Below are positions 21,679 through 31,073 of a DNA stretch of 50,790 bases, piece after piece. Made by a program: the position numbers and the translations under genes. Within the stretch, counting starts at the first letter, position 1; every line of letters starts with the position of its first letter. The stretch is from Bradymonadales bacterium (GTDB taxonomy: Bacteria > Bdellovibrionota > UBA2394). The DNA is taken from NCBI GenBank assembly GCA_007693605.1, contig REDG01000029.1, forward strand, positions 1 to 50,790, read 5' to 3'. Below the pieces are notes generated by a model. It did not search any database and had not been told where the DNA came from. It saw only the letters and a list, made by a program, of their open reading frames with translations.

Positions 21679-21958
21679 AACAGAGACGAAGAGACGAAAG
21701 CTGATTGTTGGCAGGGTGGTGTCGAACAAGATGGACAAGACCATCGTTGTGCAAGCCGCTCGTCTGACAAAACATCCGGTTTACGGAAAGTATTATAAGA
21801 AGTTTAAGAAATATAAGGCCCATGATGAAACAAACCAGTGTGGAGTTGGAGACCAAGTTGAGCTTATTGAGAGCGCACCCATTTCAAAAGAGAAGGCATA
21901 TCGCCTAAAAAGGGTGATTGAAAAAGCCGCTGTGGCTGAAGTAGAGGCGGCCGTTTAG
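21662..21958 (+). CDS. rpsQ: 30S ribosomal protein S17
   Basis: 16S-binding OB-fold protein. ATG 21662 inside the rpmC end is chosen, with GGAG about 8 nt upstream, giving 98 aa that begin MNQRAETETKRRKLIVGRVV; the frame is open from 21608 but the upstream part is not S17-like. Conserved core: SNKMDKTIVVQAARLTKHPV and YGKYYKKFKKYKAHDETN. A short C-terminal tail is added. Confidence 0.95.
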   Translation: MNQRAETETKRRKLIVGRVVSNKMDKTIVVQAARLTKHPVYGKYYKKFKKYKAHDETNQCGVGDQVELIESAPISKEKAYRLKRVIEKAAVAEVEAAV

Positions 21959-21987
21959 TCTTATTGGGGTTTTGAGGAGAAATTTAA

Positions 21988-22356
21988 ATGATACAGGTTC
22001 AATCTCGACTTTCAGTGGCAGACAATACCGGAGCGACGGAAGTGCAGTGCATTAAGGTCTTGGGTGGAAGTAAGAGGCGTTACGCTTCGATTGGGGATGT
22101 GATTGTTGTCGCCGTCAAAGACGCGATTCCTACCGGTCGAGTCAAAAAAGGAGAAGTGAAGAGAGCCGTTGTTGTTCGCGTCTCGAAGGAGTACTTGCGA
22201 TCGGACGGTACACACATTCGATTTGATGACAATGCCGCCGTCATTGTGGACAACAATAAAGAGCCGGTCGGCACTCGAATCTTCGGGCCTGTTTCGAGAG
22301 AGTTGAGAGGAAAAAAGTTTATGAAGATTATTTCGTTGGCACCGGAGGTTCTTTAG
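21988..22356 (+). CDS. rplN: 50S ribosomal protein L14
   Basis: Intersubunit-bridge protein. The 122-aa protein is canonical, beginning [20 protein letters not shown] and containing [20 protein letters not shown] and [20 protein letters not shown]. First gene of the spc group, 29 nt after rpsQ with GAGGAG upstream. Confidence 0.98.
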   Translation: MIQVQSRLSVADNTGATEVQCIKVLGGSKRRYASIGDVIVVAVKDAIPTGRVKKGEVKRAVVVRVSKEYLRSDGTHIRFDDNAAVIVDNNKEPVGTRIFGPVSRELRGKKFMKIISLAPEVL

Positions 22357-22358
22357 TC

Positions 22359-22688
22359 ATGCAGAAGATAAAGAAGGGCGACACGGTTCAGGCAATCGCT
22401 GGCCTTGCTGGTCAAGAAAAGAGAAGAGGGAAGGTTGTAGAGATCTTTCGAAAAGAAGGGAAATGTCTTGTTGAAGGCATGAGAATGGTGAAGAAACACC
22501 AAAAAGCCTCTTCTGCGGGAGCTCCCTCTGGGATTGTTGAAAAGAACATGAAGATGGATCTTTCGAACTTAGCTTTGGTGGACCCAAAGACGAGTCAGCC
22601 GAGTCGAGTGAAGATCGTGGAAGAAAACGGAAAAAAACTTCGCCGATTTGTTAAATCTGGTGAGTTGGTGGATAAGCCCGAGGCGTAA
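22359..22688 (+). CDS. rplX: 50S ribosomal protein L24
   Basis: Assembly initiator of the 50S. A KOW motif is visible (KKGDTVQAIAGLAGQEKRRG with KVVEIF), followed by the conserved NMKMDLSNLALVDP segment; 109 aa. It begins 2 nt after rplN and is coupled to it. Confidence 0.96.
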   Translation: MQKIKKGDTVQAIAGLAGQEKRRGKVVEIFRKEGKCLVEGMRMVKKHQKASSAGAPSGIVEKNMKMDLSNLALVDPKTSQPSRVKIVEENGKKLRRFVKSGELVDKPEA

Positions 22689-22706
22689 AAGGGCAGAGGT
22701 TAAGAA

Positions 22707-23348
22707 ATGGCAAAGAGAGAAAAGACGACGAAAAAACCAAAGAAGGGGGCGGTAGAGCTTCAGGCCGGAGAGCAGATAAAGGGGCCGGAGCCTCGCTTGC
22801 GCATTCTCTATCGAGAGAAGGTCCTGCCCGAGTTGATGAAAGAGTTCGGCTTTAAGAATCCGATGAGGGTTCCCAAGTTGAAAAAAATTGTGATCAATAT
22901 TGGCTTGGGTCGAGCCACTCAAAACGCCAAAATCATTGATCAAGCTCTGAAGGATTTGGCCTCAATTACGGGACAAAAGCCCGTGAAGGCTCGCTCAAAG
23001 CAGGCGATTTCGAATTTCAAGCTGAGAGCAGGGCTGCCGATTGGAGTCTATGTCAATCTGCGAGGCATTCATATGTGGGAGTTTTTGGATCGATTGCTCA
23101 ACCTTGCGTTGCCAAGAATTCGAGACTTTCGAGGAGTGCACGATGGTGGTTTCGATGGCCGCGGGAACTTTACCCTGGGACTCAGAGATCATTTGGTTTT
23201 TCCGGAAGTAGATTTTGATTCGGCAGACAACCAGTACGGAATGAATATTAGTTTTGTAACAACCGCGGAGAAGGATGAAGAGTGCCGCCTTCTTTTGGCA
23301 AGCTTGGGCATGCCGTTCCGCAAAAGAGCGGCTCAGAAAGCGGCATAG
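22707..23348 (+). CDS. rplE: 50S ribosomal protein L5 with N-terminal extension
   Basis: Binds 5S rRNA and contacts P-site tRNA. The canonical part starts near residue 29 ([20 protein letters not shown]) and includes [24 protein letters not shown] and RIRDFRGV. At 213 aa it is about 30 residues longer than most L5 because of a Lys-rich N-terminus ([17 protein letters not shown]). The start is supported by the AGAGG about 8 nt upstream, and the extension looks real. Confidence 0.95.
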   Translation: MAKREKTTKKPKKGAVELQAGEQIKGPEPRLRILYREKVLPELMKEFGFKNPMRVPKLKKIVINIGLGRATQNAKIIDQALKDLASITGQKPVKARSKQAISNFKLRAGLPIGVYVNLRGIHMWEFLDRLLNLALPRIRDFRGVHDGGFDGRGNFTLGLRDHLVFPEVDFDSADNQYGMNISFVTTAEKDEECRLLLASLGMPFRKRAAQKAA

Positions 23349-23360
23349 GGGCTTAGGATT

Positions 23361-23666
23361 ATGGCAAAAAAGAGTAGTATCGAGAAGTATCATAGAAACT
23401 TGAGGAAGGTAGAGCGGTTTCGTTCATATCGGCTTGAGTTAAAAGAGAAAGTGCGGAGCCCAAAATCTTCTGATGAGGAGAGGGCCGAGGCCATGATGAA
23501 GTTGGCGACCTTGCCAAGGACGGCCCTGCCCGTTCGGGTTAGAAATCGATGCCAGTTGACGGGTCGAAGTCGAGCGGTTTATCGAAGGTTCAAGCTTTCT
23601 CGAATTAAATTCCGAGAATTGGCACATCAGGGATTGCTTCCTGGCGTGTCTAAGGCGAGTTGGTGA
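23361..23666 (+). CDS. rpsN: 30S ribosomal protein S14 (zinc-free type)
   Basis: 30S head protein, 101 aa. It lacks the CxxC-x12-CxxC ribbon of short S14 and matches the longer C-minus type; the core [20 protein letters not shown] and [18 protein letters not shown] end are conserved. Placed between rplE and rpsH as usual. Confidence 0.97.
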   Translation: MAKKSSIEKYHRNLRKVERFRSYRLELKEKVRSPKSSDEERAEAMMKLATLPRTALPVRVRNRCQLTGRSRAVYRRFKLSRIKFRELAHQGLLPGVSKASW

Positions 23667-23674
23667 GGTAGAAA

Positions 23675-24079
23675 ATGATTACAGATACAATAGCAGACTG
23701 TTTAACAAGACTCCGCAACGCCGGAATGGCCGGCCATGCTCAGTTCAAGGCCCCCCACTCGAACATGAATGAAGGGATCTTCAGAATTCTAATGAAAGAG
23801 GGTTATCTGAGTGGCGTAGAGGTCGTGTCTGAGGGCCCCACCGGAAAACGAAAAAATTTGGTGGTCAGCTTGAGGTACACAAAAGACGGAAAACCCGCTG
23901 TCAACTTTTTGAGAAGGGTGAGCCGTCCAAGCCACAGAGTTTATCGAAAGGCCCCCGAGAAGCTAGAGGTTCGCTCGGGTTTTGGTTTGCAAATTCTTTC
24001 TACTTCGAAGGGACTGATGACAGACAAAGAGGCCATCGAGAAAAAACTGGGCGGTGAAGTCATCGCCGAGTTGTGGTGA
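23675..24079 (+). CDS. rpsH: 30S ribosomal protein S8
   Basis: Central-domain 16S binder that in E. coli represses the spc operon. The 134-aa protein begins MITDTIADCLTRLRNAGMAG and contains VSRPSHRVYRKAPE and GLQILSTSKGLMTDKEA, ending GGEVIAELW. Canonical in length and ends. Confidence 0.97.
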   Translation: MITDTIADCLTRLRNAGMAGHAQFKAPHSNMNEGIFRILMKEGYLSGVEVVSEGPTGKRKNLVVSLRYTKDGKPAVNFLRRVSRPSHRVYRKAPEKLEVRSGFGLQILSTSKGLMTDKEAIEKKLGGEVIAELW

Positions 24080-24106
24080 AAAAGAACGAATGAGGAGTGT
24101 TTTGAA

Positions 24107-24655
24107 ATGTCTCGTTTAGGAAAGCGACCCATTAAGCTACCCAATGGGGTAAAGCTCAGCTGGAAGCCCGGCAATATTTTTGTTGAGGGTCCGAAGGGAA
24201 AATTGACTAGGAATATTCCGGAGTCCATCAAGGTGGAGCTCAAAGACTCTGAGGCTGTGTTGCAGCGAACGGAGGAGAGCAAACAGGCCAGAGCCGATCA
24301 CGGGCTTGTATGGTCCCTGTTGAATGCCATGGTGAAGGGCGTTTCTGAGGGCTTCGAGAAAAGGTTGCAGTCTGTCGGTGTTGGATATCGAATGAGCGTG
24401 CAAGGCCAGAAGCTGACGCTCAATGTGGGCTATTCTCATCCAGTGATTTTTGACTTGCCTCAAGGAGTGGCGGCCAAGGTGTCGGATCAAACCAAATTGA
24501 GTTTGATGGGAATCGATAAAGAACAGATTGGAGCCTTGGCGGATAAGATCCGAGGGGTTCGGCCTCCAGAACCCTATAAGGGCAAGGGCATTCGCTACGA
24601 GGGTGAAAGAATTCAAATGAAAGAAGGAAAGTCCGCAGCAGGTGGCGGCAAATAA
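24107..24655 (+). CDS. rplF: 50S ribosomal protein L6
   Basis: Two-domain protein near the sarcin-ricin loop. The 182-aa sequence starts MSRLGKRPIKLPNGV and has GVSEGFEKRLQSVGVGYRMS and the C-terminal RPPEPYKGKGIRYEGE signature. Standard length. Confidence 0.97.
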   Translation: MSRLGKRPIKLPNGVKLSWKPGNIFVEGPKGKLTRNIPESIKVELKDSEAVLQRTEESKQARADHGLVWSLLNAMVKGVSEGFEKRLQSVGVGYRMSVQGQKLTLNVGYSHPVIFDLPQGVAAKVSDQTKLSLMGIDKEQIGALADKIRGVRPPEPYKGKGIRYEGERIQMKEGKSAAGGGK

Positions 24656-24663
24656 GGTGATTT

Positions 24664-25029
24664 ATGGCAGCGAAAACAAAGTCTGAGTTAAGAAAAGCAA
24701 GACGAGCAAGGATTCGAAGGAAGATCTCAGGGACCGGAGAGCGGCCCCGATTTTCTGTATTTCGATCGGCGCGCTATCTTTATGTTCAAGTCATTGATGA
24801 CATGACCGGAAGGACTATCTGTACCGCCTCTTCTCTGGAGCCCGACTTGAAGAAGGGTTTAAAGTCTTGTCGCTCGATTGAAGCAGCGAAAGAGGTAGGA
24901 AAATTGATAGCGAGTCGCGCGAAAGAGAAAAAAGTAGAGAAAGTCGTTTTTGATCGGAGCGGCTATATCTATCATGGTCGAGTGAAGGCTTTGGCTGAAG
25001 GAGCTCGAGAGGCCGGTTTAAATTTTTAA
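24664..25029 (+). CDS. rplR: 50S ribosomal protein L18
   Basis: 5S rRNA-binding protein, 121 aa. A basic N-terminus ([20 protein letters not shown]) precedes the conserved LSVFRS-like [18 protein letters not shown]; it ends with [20 protein letters not shown]. Follows rplF by 8 nt. Confidence 0.96.
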   Translation: MAAKTKSELRKARRARIRRKISGTGERPRFSVFRSARYLYVQVIDDMTGRTICTASSLEPDLKKGLKSCRSIEAAKEVGKLIASRAKEKKVEKVVFDRSGYIYHGRVKALAEGAREAGLNF

Positions 25030-25039
25030 GGAGAAGATT

Positions 25040-25525
25040 GTGTTTGGACAGCCAAAGATTTCAAAACAAATTGTTGATAGTCTCGATCTCAAAGAGAGAA
25101 TCATCAATATCGCACGAGTGGCCAAAGTCGTCACGGGTGGGCGCCGATTTAGTTTTAGTGCGCTTGTAGCCGTAGGAGATGAAAAGGGCTTTGTCGGGGT
25201 GGGTCTCGGAAAAGCCAACGAAGTGCCCGAGGCGATCAAGAAGGCAACTGAAGCTGCGAAGAAATCATTGATTCGGGTCTCATTAACCGGAAACACGGTC
25301 CCTCACGAAGTCACCGGTTTTTACTGTGCTGGCAAAGTACTTTTGAAGCCGGCCAGTGAGGGAACAGGAGTTATTGCCGGAGGCGCAACGCGACTGATTC
25401 TAGAGTTGGCAGGAGTTAAAGATGTTTTGTCAAAGAGCTTGGGAACTAACAATCCCCACAATTTGTCGAAAGCCACAATGATGGCGCTAGCAGAGCTAAA
25501 GGCCTTGGGTGAGGACGCGGCGTAG
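25040..25525 (+). CDS. rpsE: 30S ribosomal protein S5
   Basis: Accuracy and mRNA entry protein. GTG 25040 has AAGGAGA upstream. The 161-aa product has [37 protein letters not shown], and [20 protein letters not shown]. Standard domains and length. Confidence 0.97.
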   Translation: MFGQPKISKQIVDSLDLKERIINIARVAKVVTGGRRFSFSALVAVGDEKGFVGVGLGKANEVPEAIKKATEAAKKSLIRVSLTGNTVPHEVTGFYCAGKVLLKPASEGTGVIAGGATRLILELAGVKDVLSKSLGTNNPHNLSKATMMALAELKALGEDAA

Positions 25526-25585
25526 GAGTTAAAGTAGATTGGGCTTGGTGGCTCTGATGATTCACCGGCCAAAGGAGTAGTAGAG

Positions 25586-25837
25586 ATGGGATCGAAATCG
25601 TTGAAAATTGTTCAGACGAAAAGCAAGTCTAAGCTCAACCCCAAACAAAGGCAGAGCCTGCGGGCTATTGGTCTTCGGGGGATCAGTTCGGTCGCGTATC
25701 GCACAGACTTGAGAGCGATGAGAGGGCTGCTCAATCGTCTTCAACATATTGTGCATGCTGAGCAAGTGGACGGCCCTGTAGAGCAAGCGAAGACAAAGTC
25801 TGATCGTCGGGGCGTGCGAGTAAGGAGTAAAAAATAA
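25586..25837 (+). CDS. rpmD: 50S ribosomal protein L30, long form
   Basis: Residues about 6-62 match the 60-residue L30 fold (KIVQTKSKSKLNPKQRQSLR, then IGLRGISSVAYRTDLRAMRG and a final HIVHAEQV). About 20 basic residues follow (EQAKTKSDRRGVRVRSKK). Its stop overlaps the rplO start (TAATG), so the tail is genuinely encoded rather than an annotation artefact. Confidence 0.88.
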   Translation: MGSKSLKIVQTKSKSKLNPKQRQSLRAIGLRGISSVAYRTDLRAMRGLLNRLQHIVHAEQVDGPVEQAKTKSDRRGVRVRSKK

Positions 25838-26316
25838 TGTCACTTTTATCTTCTCTTAAACCCAATAAAGGGGCGAGATCGGCAAGAAAGAGAAAGGGCC
25901 GTGGTGAGAGTTCAGGGCTTGGAAAGACCGCTGGTCGTGGTCACAAGGGTCAAAAGGCGAGAAGCTCTGCAGGTATCCCGATTGGTTTTGAAGGCGGGCA
26001 AATGCCCCTCCATCGACGATCTCCGAAGTGGGGCTTCAACCAAAGATTTCGAAAGCTTCATTGGATTGTCAATTTGAAGGATATCGAGACGAAATTCAAA
26101 TCGGGAGAAGAAGTCAGCCCCGAGACTCTAAAGGCTAAGTCTTTGGTAAGAAACTTCACGCGACCCATTAAGATTTTGGGTACAGGGGCTATCAAATCTA
26201 GTTTTAGATTTTCTGCCCATGCCTATTCTAAGGCGGCCCTAGAAAATATTAAAGCTGCCAAGGGGGAAGCCACTGTGCTTGCTTGGAAAGAGAAGAAGTC
26301 AACACGGCTCAAGTAA
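25837..26316 (+). CDS. rplO: 50S ribosomal protein L15
   Basis: Late assembly protein. The 159-aa sequence begins with the L15 style MSLLSSLKPNKGARSARKRK and has GRGESSGLGKTAGRGHKGQK, ARSSAGIPIGFEGGQMPLHR and the C-terminal IKSSFRFSAHAYSKAALE. Translationally coupled to rpmD and followed by secY. Confidence 0.97.
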   Translation: MSLLSSLKPNKGARSARKRKGRGESSGLGKTAGRGHKGQKARSSAGIPIGFEGGQMPLHRRSPKWGFNQRFRKLHWIVNLKDIETKFKSGEEVSPETLKAKSLVRNFTRPIKILGTGAIKSSFRFSAHAYSKAALENIKAAKGEATVLAWKEKKSTRLK

Positions 26317-26341
26317 AGCGAGAAGGACGGGGTAAGAGAAT

Positions 26342-27661
26342 TTGAAGAATCAGTTTGTGAGCACGGCGAGAGGGTCTGAACTGGCAAGAAAACTTTGGAT
26401 TACGATCGCCCTTTTGGCTGTCTATCGTATGGGGGTGTTTGTTCCCACACCGGGAGTCAATGCTGCAGCTCTTGGTCAACTAATCACTGAAGGCGCAAAT
26501 ATTTTTGGTTTTTTCAATACTTTCACGGGTGGCGCTCTTGAGAGATTTTCAGTCTTTGCCCTTGGCATCATGCCTTACATCAGTAGTTCGATCATTTTTA
26601 GTCTTTTGACGGCCGTGAATGAAAATCTTTCTCGTCTGCAAAAAGAGGGCGGAGATCTAGGTCGAAAGAAAATCAATCAATACACTCGATATGGCACGGT
26701 TTTGATTGCCATTGTTCAGGGGTTTGGGATTGCAAGCTGGTTGCAAAGCGATCCGGGTGGGATGCAGATTGTCGAGAACCCTGGTGTAGGATTTGTCGCG
26801 ATGACGGTCGTGACCCTGACGGCAGGCACCGTTTTCATTATGTGGTTGGGCGAACAAATCACTCAGAGGGGAATTGGAAATGGCACTTCGCTCATTATCT
26901 TCGCGAGTATTGTCGCGAGCTTTCCGGCGGCAGTGGGCTTTCTGTGGGAGCAGGTTCAGCTGGGCGAGCTAAGATTGGAAGGCTTCTTCACGCTTGCGGT
27001 TGTCGCAATCGGAATGATGGCATTTATCGTATTTATGGAGAGGGCCCAGAGAAGGATTCCCATTCATCACGCAAAAAAGGTCGTTGGAAGGAAGATGTTT
27101 GGAGCATCCATGCAGTTCTTGCCCCTAAAGATCAATATGGCAGGGGTCATTCCGCCGATATTTGCCATGTCTATTTTGCTTTTTCCAGGGACTTTGGCTC
27201 ACTTTTTTGGAGAAAGATTTCCGCAATTCGCCAACGCTTCCGAGTGGTTTCAGCCCGGCACCTGGATTTACAACAGCTTGTACGCCGCTGGGATTATATT
27301 CTTCTGTTATTTTTATACCGCAATCACATTCAACCCTGACGATCTAGCTGACAATGTGAAGAAGTCTGGTGGTTTTGTGCCCGGCATTCGACCGGGAAAG
27401 AACACTTCAGAGTTTATAGATCGCGTGATTACTCGATTGACGACGGCTGGAGCTGTCTACATCACTCTCGTGTGTATTGCCCCCTTTCTGTTCTTTGACA
27501 ACTTTCAGATCTTTTTGGGCGGAACATCCATTTTGATTGTGGTGGGCGTATCTTTGAATTTCATTGAGCAGATTCAGTCTCATTTGATGGCTCAGCGATA
27601 TGAGGGCTTTTTGGGGGCAAGTCGTCCTAAGAGGTTCAGCCGAGCTGGTCGGAGAGGCTAA
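26342..27661 (+). CDS. secY: Preprotein translocase channel SecY
   Basis: Core channel of the inner-membrane SecYEG translocon, 439 aa with ten hydrophobic segments. Signatures seen: YRMGVFVPTPGVN (plug region start), GIMPYISSSIIFSLLT and the cytoplasmic loop ERAQRRIPIHHAKKVVGRKM; the C-terminal loop FVPGIRPGKNTSEFIDRV is also conserved. The start codon appears to be TTG 26342. Lies between rplO and adk as in most bacteria. Confidence 0.97.
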   Translation: MKNQFVSTARGSELARKLWITIALLAVYRMGVFVPTPGVNAAALGQLITEGANIFGFFNTFTGGALERFSVFALGIMPYISSSIIFSLLTAVNENLSRLQKEGGDLGRKKINQYTRYGTVLIAIVQGFGIASWLQSDPGGMQIVENPGVGFVAMTVVTLTAGTVFIMWLGEQITQRGIGNGTSLIIFASIVASFPAAVGFLWEQVQLGELRLEGFFTLAVVAIGMMAFIVFMERAQRRIPIHHAKKVVGRKMFGASMQFLPLKINMAGVIPPIFAMSILLFPGTLAHFFGERFPQFANASEWFQPGTWIYNSLYAAGIIFFCYFYTAITFNPDDLADNVKKSGGFVPGIRPGKNTSEFIDRVITRLTTAGAVYITLVCIAPFLFFDNFQIFLGGTSILIVVGVSLNFIEQIQSHLMAQRYEGFLGASRPKRFSRAGRRG

Positions 27662-27664
27662 AGG

Positions 27665-28312
27665 ATGTCTCGTCGGATTTGTATCTTGATGGGGGCGCCA
27701 GGTAGCGGAAAGGGCACCCAGGCCAAGAGGTTGTCTAAGATCTGGTCGGTACCCCATATTTCAACCGGCGATATGTTGCGAGCCGAGATCGCCAAAGTAA
27801 GCCCGGTCGGGCAGAAGGTGAAGGCCGTGATGGACTCAGGTCAGCTGATCGGAGATCAGTTGATGACGGAGGTCCTAAGGGAGCGACTGAGTCAGCCCGA
27901 CACCCAAAATGGCTTTGTTCTTGATGGCTATCCCAGAACGGTCGCCCAAGGCGACCTGCTGATGGAGATCTTGGGCTCCTTGTCGATGACCCAGCCAAAG
28001 GTGGTGCTATTGGAGTTAGAGGAAGAGCAGCTTGTGAAAAGGCTTACGGGGCGGCTCACCTGTCAGGACTGTGGGGCCATCTTGCACCGAGACCTGACGC
28101 CCTCGGAGGGCCCTTGTCCGCAATGCGGGGGGAAGAATCTCATCGCTAGGGATGACGATGACGAAGAGACCGTGGTCAAACGGCTGAAGGTCTATGAGAC
28201 CGAGACGGCGCCTCTGATCCAGTATTTTGAGGGTCAGGTGGAGATGCTTCGCTTCAAGGCCAATCAGGCTGTTGAGGCCCTAACCGATCAGATTGTGGCA
28301 GCTTTTGGTTGA
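27665..28312 (+). CDS. adk: Adenylate kinase with zinc-type lid
   Basis: Catalyses ATP + AMP = 2 ADP in the cytoplasm. The 215-aa protein has P-loop GAPGSGKGTQAKRLS (residues about 10-24), the AMP-binding STGDMLRAEI, and FVLDGYPRT. The lid holds four cysteines in C-x2-C (TCQDCG) and C-x2-C (GPCPQCGG) form, as in zinc-binding long adenylate kinases. Starts 3 nt after secY. Confidence 0.97.
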   Translation: MSRRICILMGAPGSGKGTQAKRLSKIWSVPHISTGDMLRAEIAKVSPVGQKVKAVMDSGQLIGDQLMTEVLRERLSQPDTQNGFVLDGYPRTVAQGDLLMEILGSLSMTQPKVVLLELEEEQLVKRLTGRLTCQDCGAILHRDLTPSEGPCPQCGGKNLIARDDDDEETVVKRLKVYETETAPLIQYFEGQVEMLRFKANQAVEALTDQIVAAFG

Positions 28313-28351
28313 GCTCAGGGTGGGATTCCGGCTAAGAGAGAGTTTGTCTTT

Positions 28352-28371
28352 AGTCAAGAAAAGTCTTGGCT
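28352..28371 (+). promoter_or_regulatory. Hairpin between adk and rpmJ
   Basis: In the 93-nt adk-rpmJ gap, AGTCAAGA pairs with TCTTGGCT (8 bp, one G-T) around an AAAG loop. No T-run follows, so a processing or attenuation site is more likely than a terminator. infA, which often lies here, is not present. Confidence 0.3.
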
Positions 28372-28405
28372 GCTTGAACAGAAAATAGGGCTCAGAGGTT
28401 TAGTT

Positions 28406-28519
28406 ATGAAAGTAAGAGTTTCAGTGAAGAAAATGTGTGAAAAGTGCAAGCTCATCAGGCGTTCTGGTGTGATTCGAGTAATCTGCGAGAATCCGCGACA
28501 CAAACAGCGCCAAGGTTAG
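28406..28519 (+). CDS. rpmJ: 50S ribosomal protein L36
   Basis: A 37-codon gene beginning [19 protein letters not shown]. Zinc ligands Cys11, Cys14, Cys27 and His32 are all present (C-x2-C-x12-C-x4-H), the classical zinc-containing form. It sits in its conserved place between adk and rpsM. The product is the smallest 50S protein. Confidence 0.96.
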   Translation: MKVRVSVKKMCEKCKLIRRSGVIRVICENPRHKQRQG

Positions 28520-28542
28520 AACTTTGAAGGAGTGAATTTAGA

Positions 28543-28920
28543 ATGGCTCGAATTGCAGGAGTAGATCTTCCGAAAAACAAACGGATCGTAACCGCTTTGA
28601 CCTACATCTTTGGTGTGGGAGATACGACCGCCAAAAAGATCTGTGAGGATCTCAAGATTGATCAGTCGACCAAAGCTGGAAATCTACCAGACTCAGAGAT
28701 CAACGATATCCGGGAGTACATTGAAAAGAATTTTGCTGTTGAAGGCGATCTTCGCAGAAAAGTGAGTTTGAGCATCAAGCGACTGATGGACTTAAATGCC
28801 TATCGTGGATTGCGCCATCGAAGAGGTCTTCCTGTGCGAGGACAACGAACAAGCACCAACGCTCGCACGAGAAAAGGGCCTCGCCGTCTGGCTGTCGCTC
28901 AAGTGAAGAAAGTTTCGTAA
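28543..28920 (+). CDS. rpsM: 30S ribosomal protein S13
   Basis: Head protein forming bridges to L5 and contacting P-site tRNA. The 125-aa sequence starts [20 protein letters not shown] and has the helix-two-turn-helix with IYGVG-like [16 protein letters not shown]. The basic C-tail is [20 protein letters not shown]. Standard. Confidence 0.97.
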   Translation: MARIAGVDLPKNKRIVTALTYIFGVGDTTAKKICEDLKIDQSTKAGNLPDSEINDIREYIEKNFAVEGDLRRKVSLSIKRLMDLNAYRGLRHRRGLPVRGQRTSTNARTRKGPRRLAVAQVKKVS

Positions 28921-28932
28921 GGAGAGAATTTT

Positions 28933-29361
28933 ATGGCAGAAGCATCCACAACGACAACGGGAACCACAGCCACTCAAACAGCGGCTCCAAAGCGAAAGAA
29001 GAAGGATCGAAAGAATGTGCCGGTGGCCGTTGTTCATATCGACGCTTCCTTCAATAACACCATCATCACTTTCTCAGACGCTAAAGGGAATACGCTGTGC
29101 TGGAGTTCTTGTGGGGCCCAAGGCTTTAAGGGCTCGAGAAAGAGCACACCATTTGCAGCTCAGGTCGCAGCAGAGGATGCTGCCCGCAAGGCGATGGATC
29201 ACGGAGTGAGAACGGTGAATGTCTTGGTTCAGGGTCCGGGAACCGGTCGTGAGTCGGCGATTCGTGCGATTCACCAGGTGGGAATTCGAGTGACTCATAT
29301 TCAAGATGTGACACCTATTCCGCATAACGGCTGCCGCCCCTCAAAGAAGCGGCGAGTATAA
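28933..29361 (+). CDS. rpsK: 30S ribosomal protein S11
   Basis: Platform protein near the E-site mRNA. The core has [34 protein letters not shown] and the ending [21 protein letters not shown] low-complexity Thr/Ala stretch and a KRKKKDRK segment make the N-terminus about 12 residues longer than usual (142 aa). rpsD, which normally follows, is absent here. Confidence 0.96.
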   Translation: MAEASTTTTGTTATQTAAPKRKKKDRKNVPVAVVHIDASFNNTIITFSDAKGNTLCWSSCGAQGFKGSRKSTPFAAQVAAEDAARKAMDHGVRTVNVLVQGPGTGRESAIRAIHQVGIRVTHIQDVTPIPHNGCRPSKKRRV

Positions 29362-29439
29362 ATTTTTTGTGCAACTTTGCTTGAGAGCGAAGTGAGCTGA
29401 TTGAAACTGAATAGGTAAGAAAAAATAAGGAGAGAGACT

Positions 29440-30543
29440 GTGTCGTTAAGAGATGTTGTTTATAAAAACTGGAGAGATCTCATCAAGCCAAGGCGAGTGG
29501 ATGTTGATCCAACGACCATAGGAGACACTTACGGCAAGTTTGTCGCAAAGCCACTGGAGCGAGGCTTCGGAATCACTCTGGGAAATGCTTTGAGAAGAAT
29601 TCTTCTCTCTTCTATTCAGGGAGCGGCTGTCACCGGACTTAAGATTCAAGGAATCCTTCATGAGTTCTCACCGATCAAAGGCGCACTCGAGGATGTGGGT
29701 GATGTGATTTTGAATTTGAAGGGCCTTCGGCTTCGAATGGACTCTCACTCGGTTAAGGTGCTTCGCTTGAAGGCGTCAGGAGCTGGAGAGGTTTTAGCGG
29801 AGCAGATTGAAACGGGTGCGGGCGTTGAAGTTTTGAATCCCAAGCATCGAATTTGCAGTCTGGGAGAGGGCGGATCTGTCGATATGGAAATCCAGGTCAG
29901 AATGGGCCGAGGTTATGCCGCCGCCGAGACCTTTGAGAAGGAGAACAAAGAGGCGGGTTTCATTCCCGTAGACGCATTTTTCTCTCCCGTCAGACGGGTC
30001 ACCTACTTTGTGACAAACGCTCGAGTGGGGCAACGCACGGATTATGATCGCTTAACCATGGAGGTGACGACAGATGGCAGCGTGACCCCTCAAGATGCCC
30101 TCGCCTTTGCTGCGAAGATTTTAAAAGATCAAGTGTCTATCTTTATCAACTTTAATGAGGCCGAAGAGCCCGAAGTGGTTGAAGAGAGAGACGAGGGAAC
30201 ACCCCGCTTCAATGACAATCTGAACCGTCGCGTGGATGAGTTGGAGTTGAGTGTGAGAAGCGCAAACTGTCTAGCCAACGCCAACATTCGCTATATCGGT
30301 GAGCTCGTTCAGAAGACCGAGGCGGAAATCTTGAAGACGAAAAACTTCGGAAGAAAATCCTTGAATGAAATCAAAGAGATTTTAGCAGAGATGGGATTGT
30401 CTCTGGGCATGAAGCTTGACGGCTGGGTGCACCCAGACCAGATCGCTGCCATGGCAACGCCAGAGGAAGAGGAAGAGGACAAAGACTATCAAACCTCAGC
30501 CAGCGACTTTGCCACCGACATTGATGATGAAGATCAGGCATAA
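29440..30543 (+). CDS. rpoA: DNA-directed RNA polymerase subunit alpha
   Basis: Assembly and promoter-contact subunit. [23 protein letters not shown] (dimer interface); CTD near residues 270-330 with the [20 protein letters not shown] helix-hairpin region that binds UP elements and activators. GTG 29440 has AAGGAGAG upstream. At 367 aa it is about 35 residues longer than E. coli alpha owing to an acidic tail ([16 protein letters not shown]). The 78-nt gap before it holds no gene. Confidence 0.97.
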   Translation: MSLRDVVYKNWRDLIKPRRVDVDPTTIGDTYGKFVAKPLERGFGITLGNALRRILLSSIQGAAVTGLKIQGILHEFSPIKGALEDVGDVILNLKGLRLRMDSHSVKVLRLKASGAGEVLAEQIETGAGVEVLNPKHRICSLGEGGSVDMEIQVRMGRGYAAAETFEKENKEAGFIPVDAFFSPVRRVTYFVTNARVGQRTDYDRLTMEVTTDGSVTPQDALAFAAKILKDQVSIFINFNEAEEPEVVEERDEGTPRFNDNLNRRVDELELSVRSANCLANANIRYIGELVQKTEAEILKTKNFGRKSLNEIKEILAEMGLSLGMKLDGWVHPDQIAAMATPEEEEEDKDYQTSASDFATDIDDEDQA

Positions 30544-30557
30544 CAAGGGGTAAAAAG

Positions 30558-31073
30558 ATGCAACACTCAAAGACATATCGAAAGCTTAGCCGCCAGCGCC
30601 ACCATTACCGCGCCCTCATGAGAAATTTGGCTTTCTCACTGTTTCAGCATGAGCGGATTAAGACCACTATGCCGAAGGCAAAGGAAGCAAGGCGCTTCGC
30701 TGAGAAGATTATCACGCTCGGAAAGAAGGGGAGTCTACACGACCGTCGTCGCGCGATGGCCTTGATGGGAAACAAGATCATTCACCATGGCGACTCAAAG
30801 AAAGAAGATGTGATTGGCAAAGTGTTTGGGGAGTTAGCTGAGCGCTACAAGAATCGAGCAGGAGGCTACACTCGAATTATTCGGCTGCCCCGAGAGCGAG
30901 CGGGGGACGCGGCTTCGATGGTGCTTTTTGAGTTGGTAGACGCCCCCGAAGATAAACTCTTCAAAGTGCCTGGCGACGAGGCAGATTCGAAAGAAAAGCC
31001 AAAGAAGGCGGAGAAAAAATCCGTCGAGGGGAGTGAGTCTGATCAAACGGAGAAAGAAGCCAAGTCTGCATAA
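30558..31073 (+). CDS. rplQ: 50S ribosomal protein L17 with charged C-terminal tail
   Basis: Residues 1-120 are standard L17 (MQHSKTYRKLSRQRHHYRAL; ERIKTTMPKAKEARRFAEK; RAGGYTRIIRLPRERAGDAA). Beyond that lies a Lys/Glu-rich tail to 171 aa that is not part of the common fold. The end of this tail overlaps the next gene by 41 nt. Last gene of the ribosomal supercluster. Confidence 0.94.
   Translation: MQHSKTYRKLSRQRHHYRALMRNLAFSLFQHERIKTTMPKAKEARRFAEKIITLGKKGSLHDRRRAMALMGNKIIHHGDSKKEDVIGKVFGELAERYKNRAGGYTRIIRLPRERAGDAASMVLFELVDAPEDKLFKVPGDEADSKEKPKKAEKKSVEGSESDQTEKEAKSA

Noticed and set aside
29330..29370. Terminator after rpsK
   Set aside because: The GCCGC/GCGGC stem is only 5 bp and is separated from the T-run, and rpoA is expected in the same operon.
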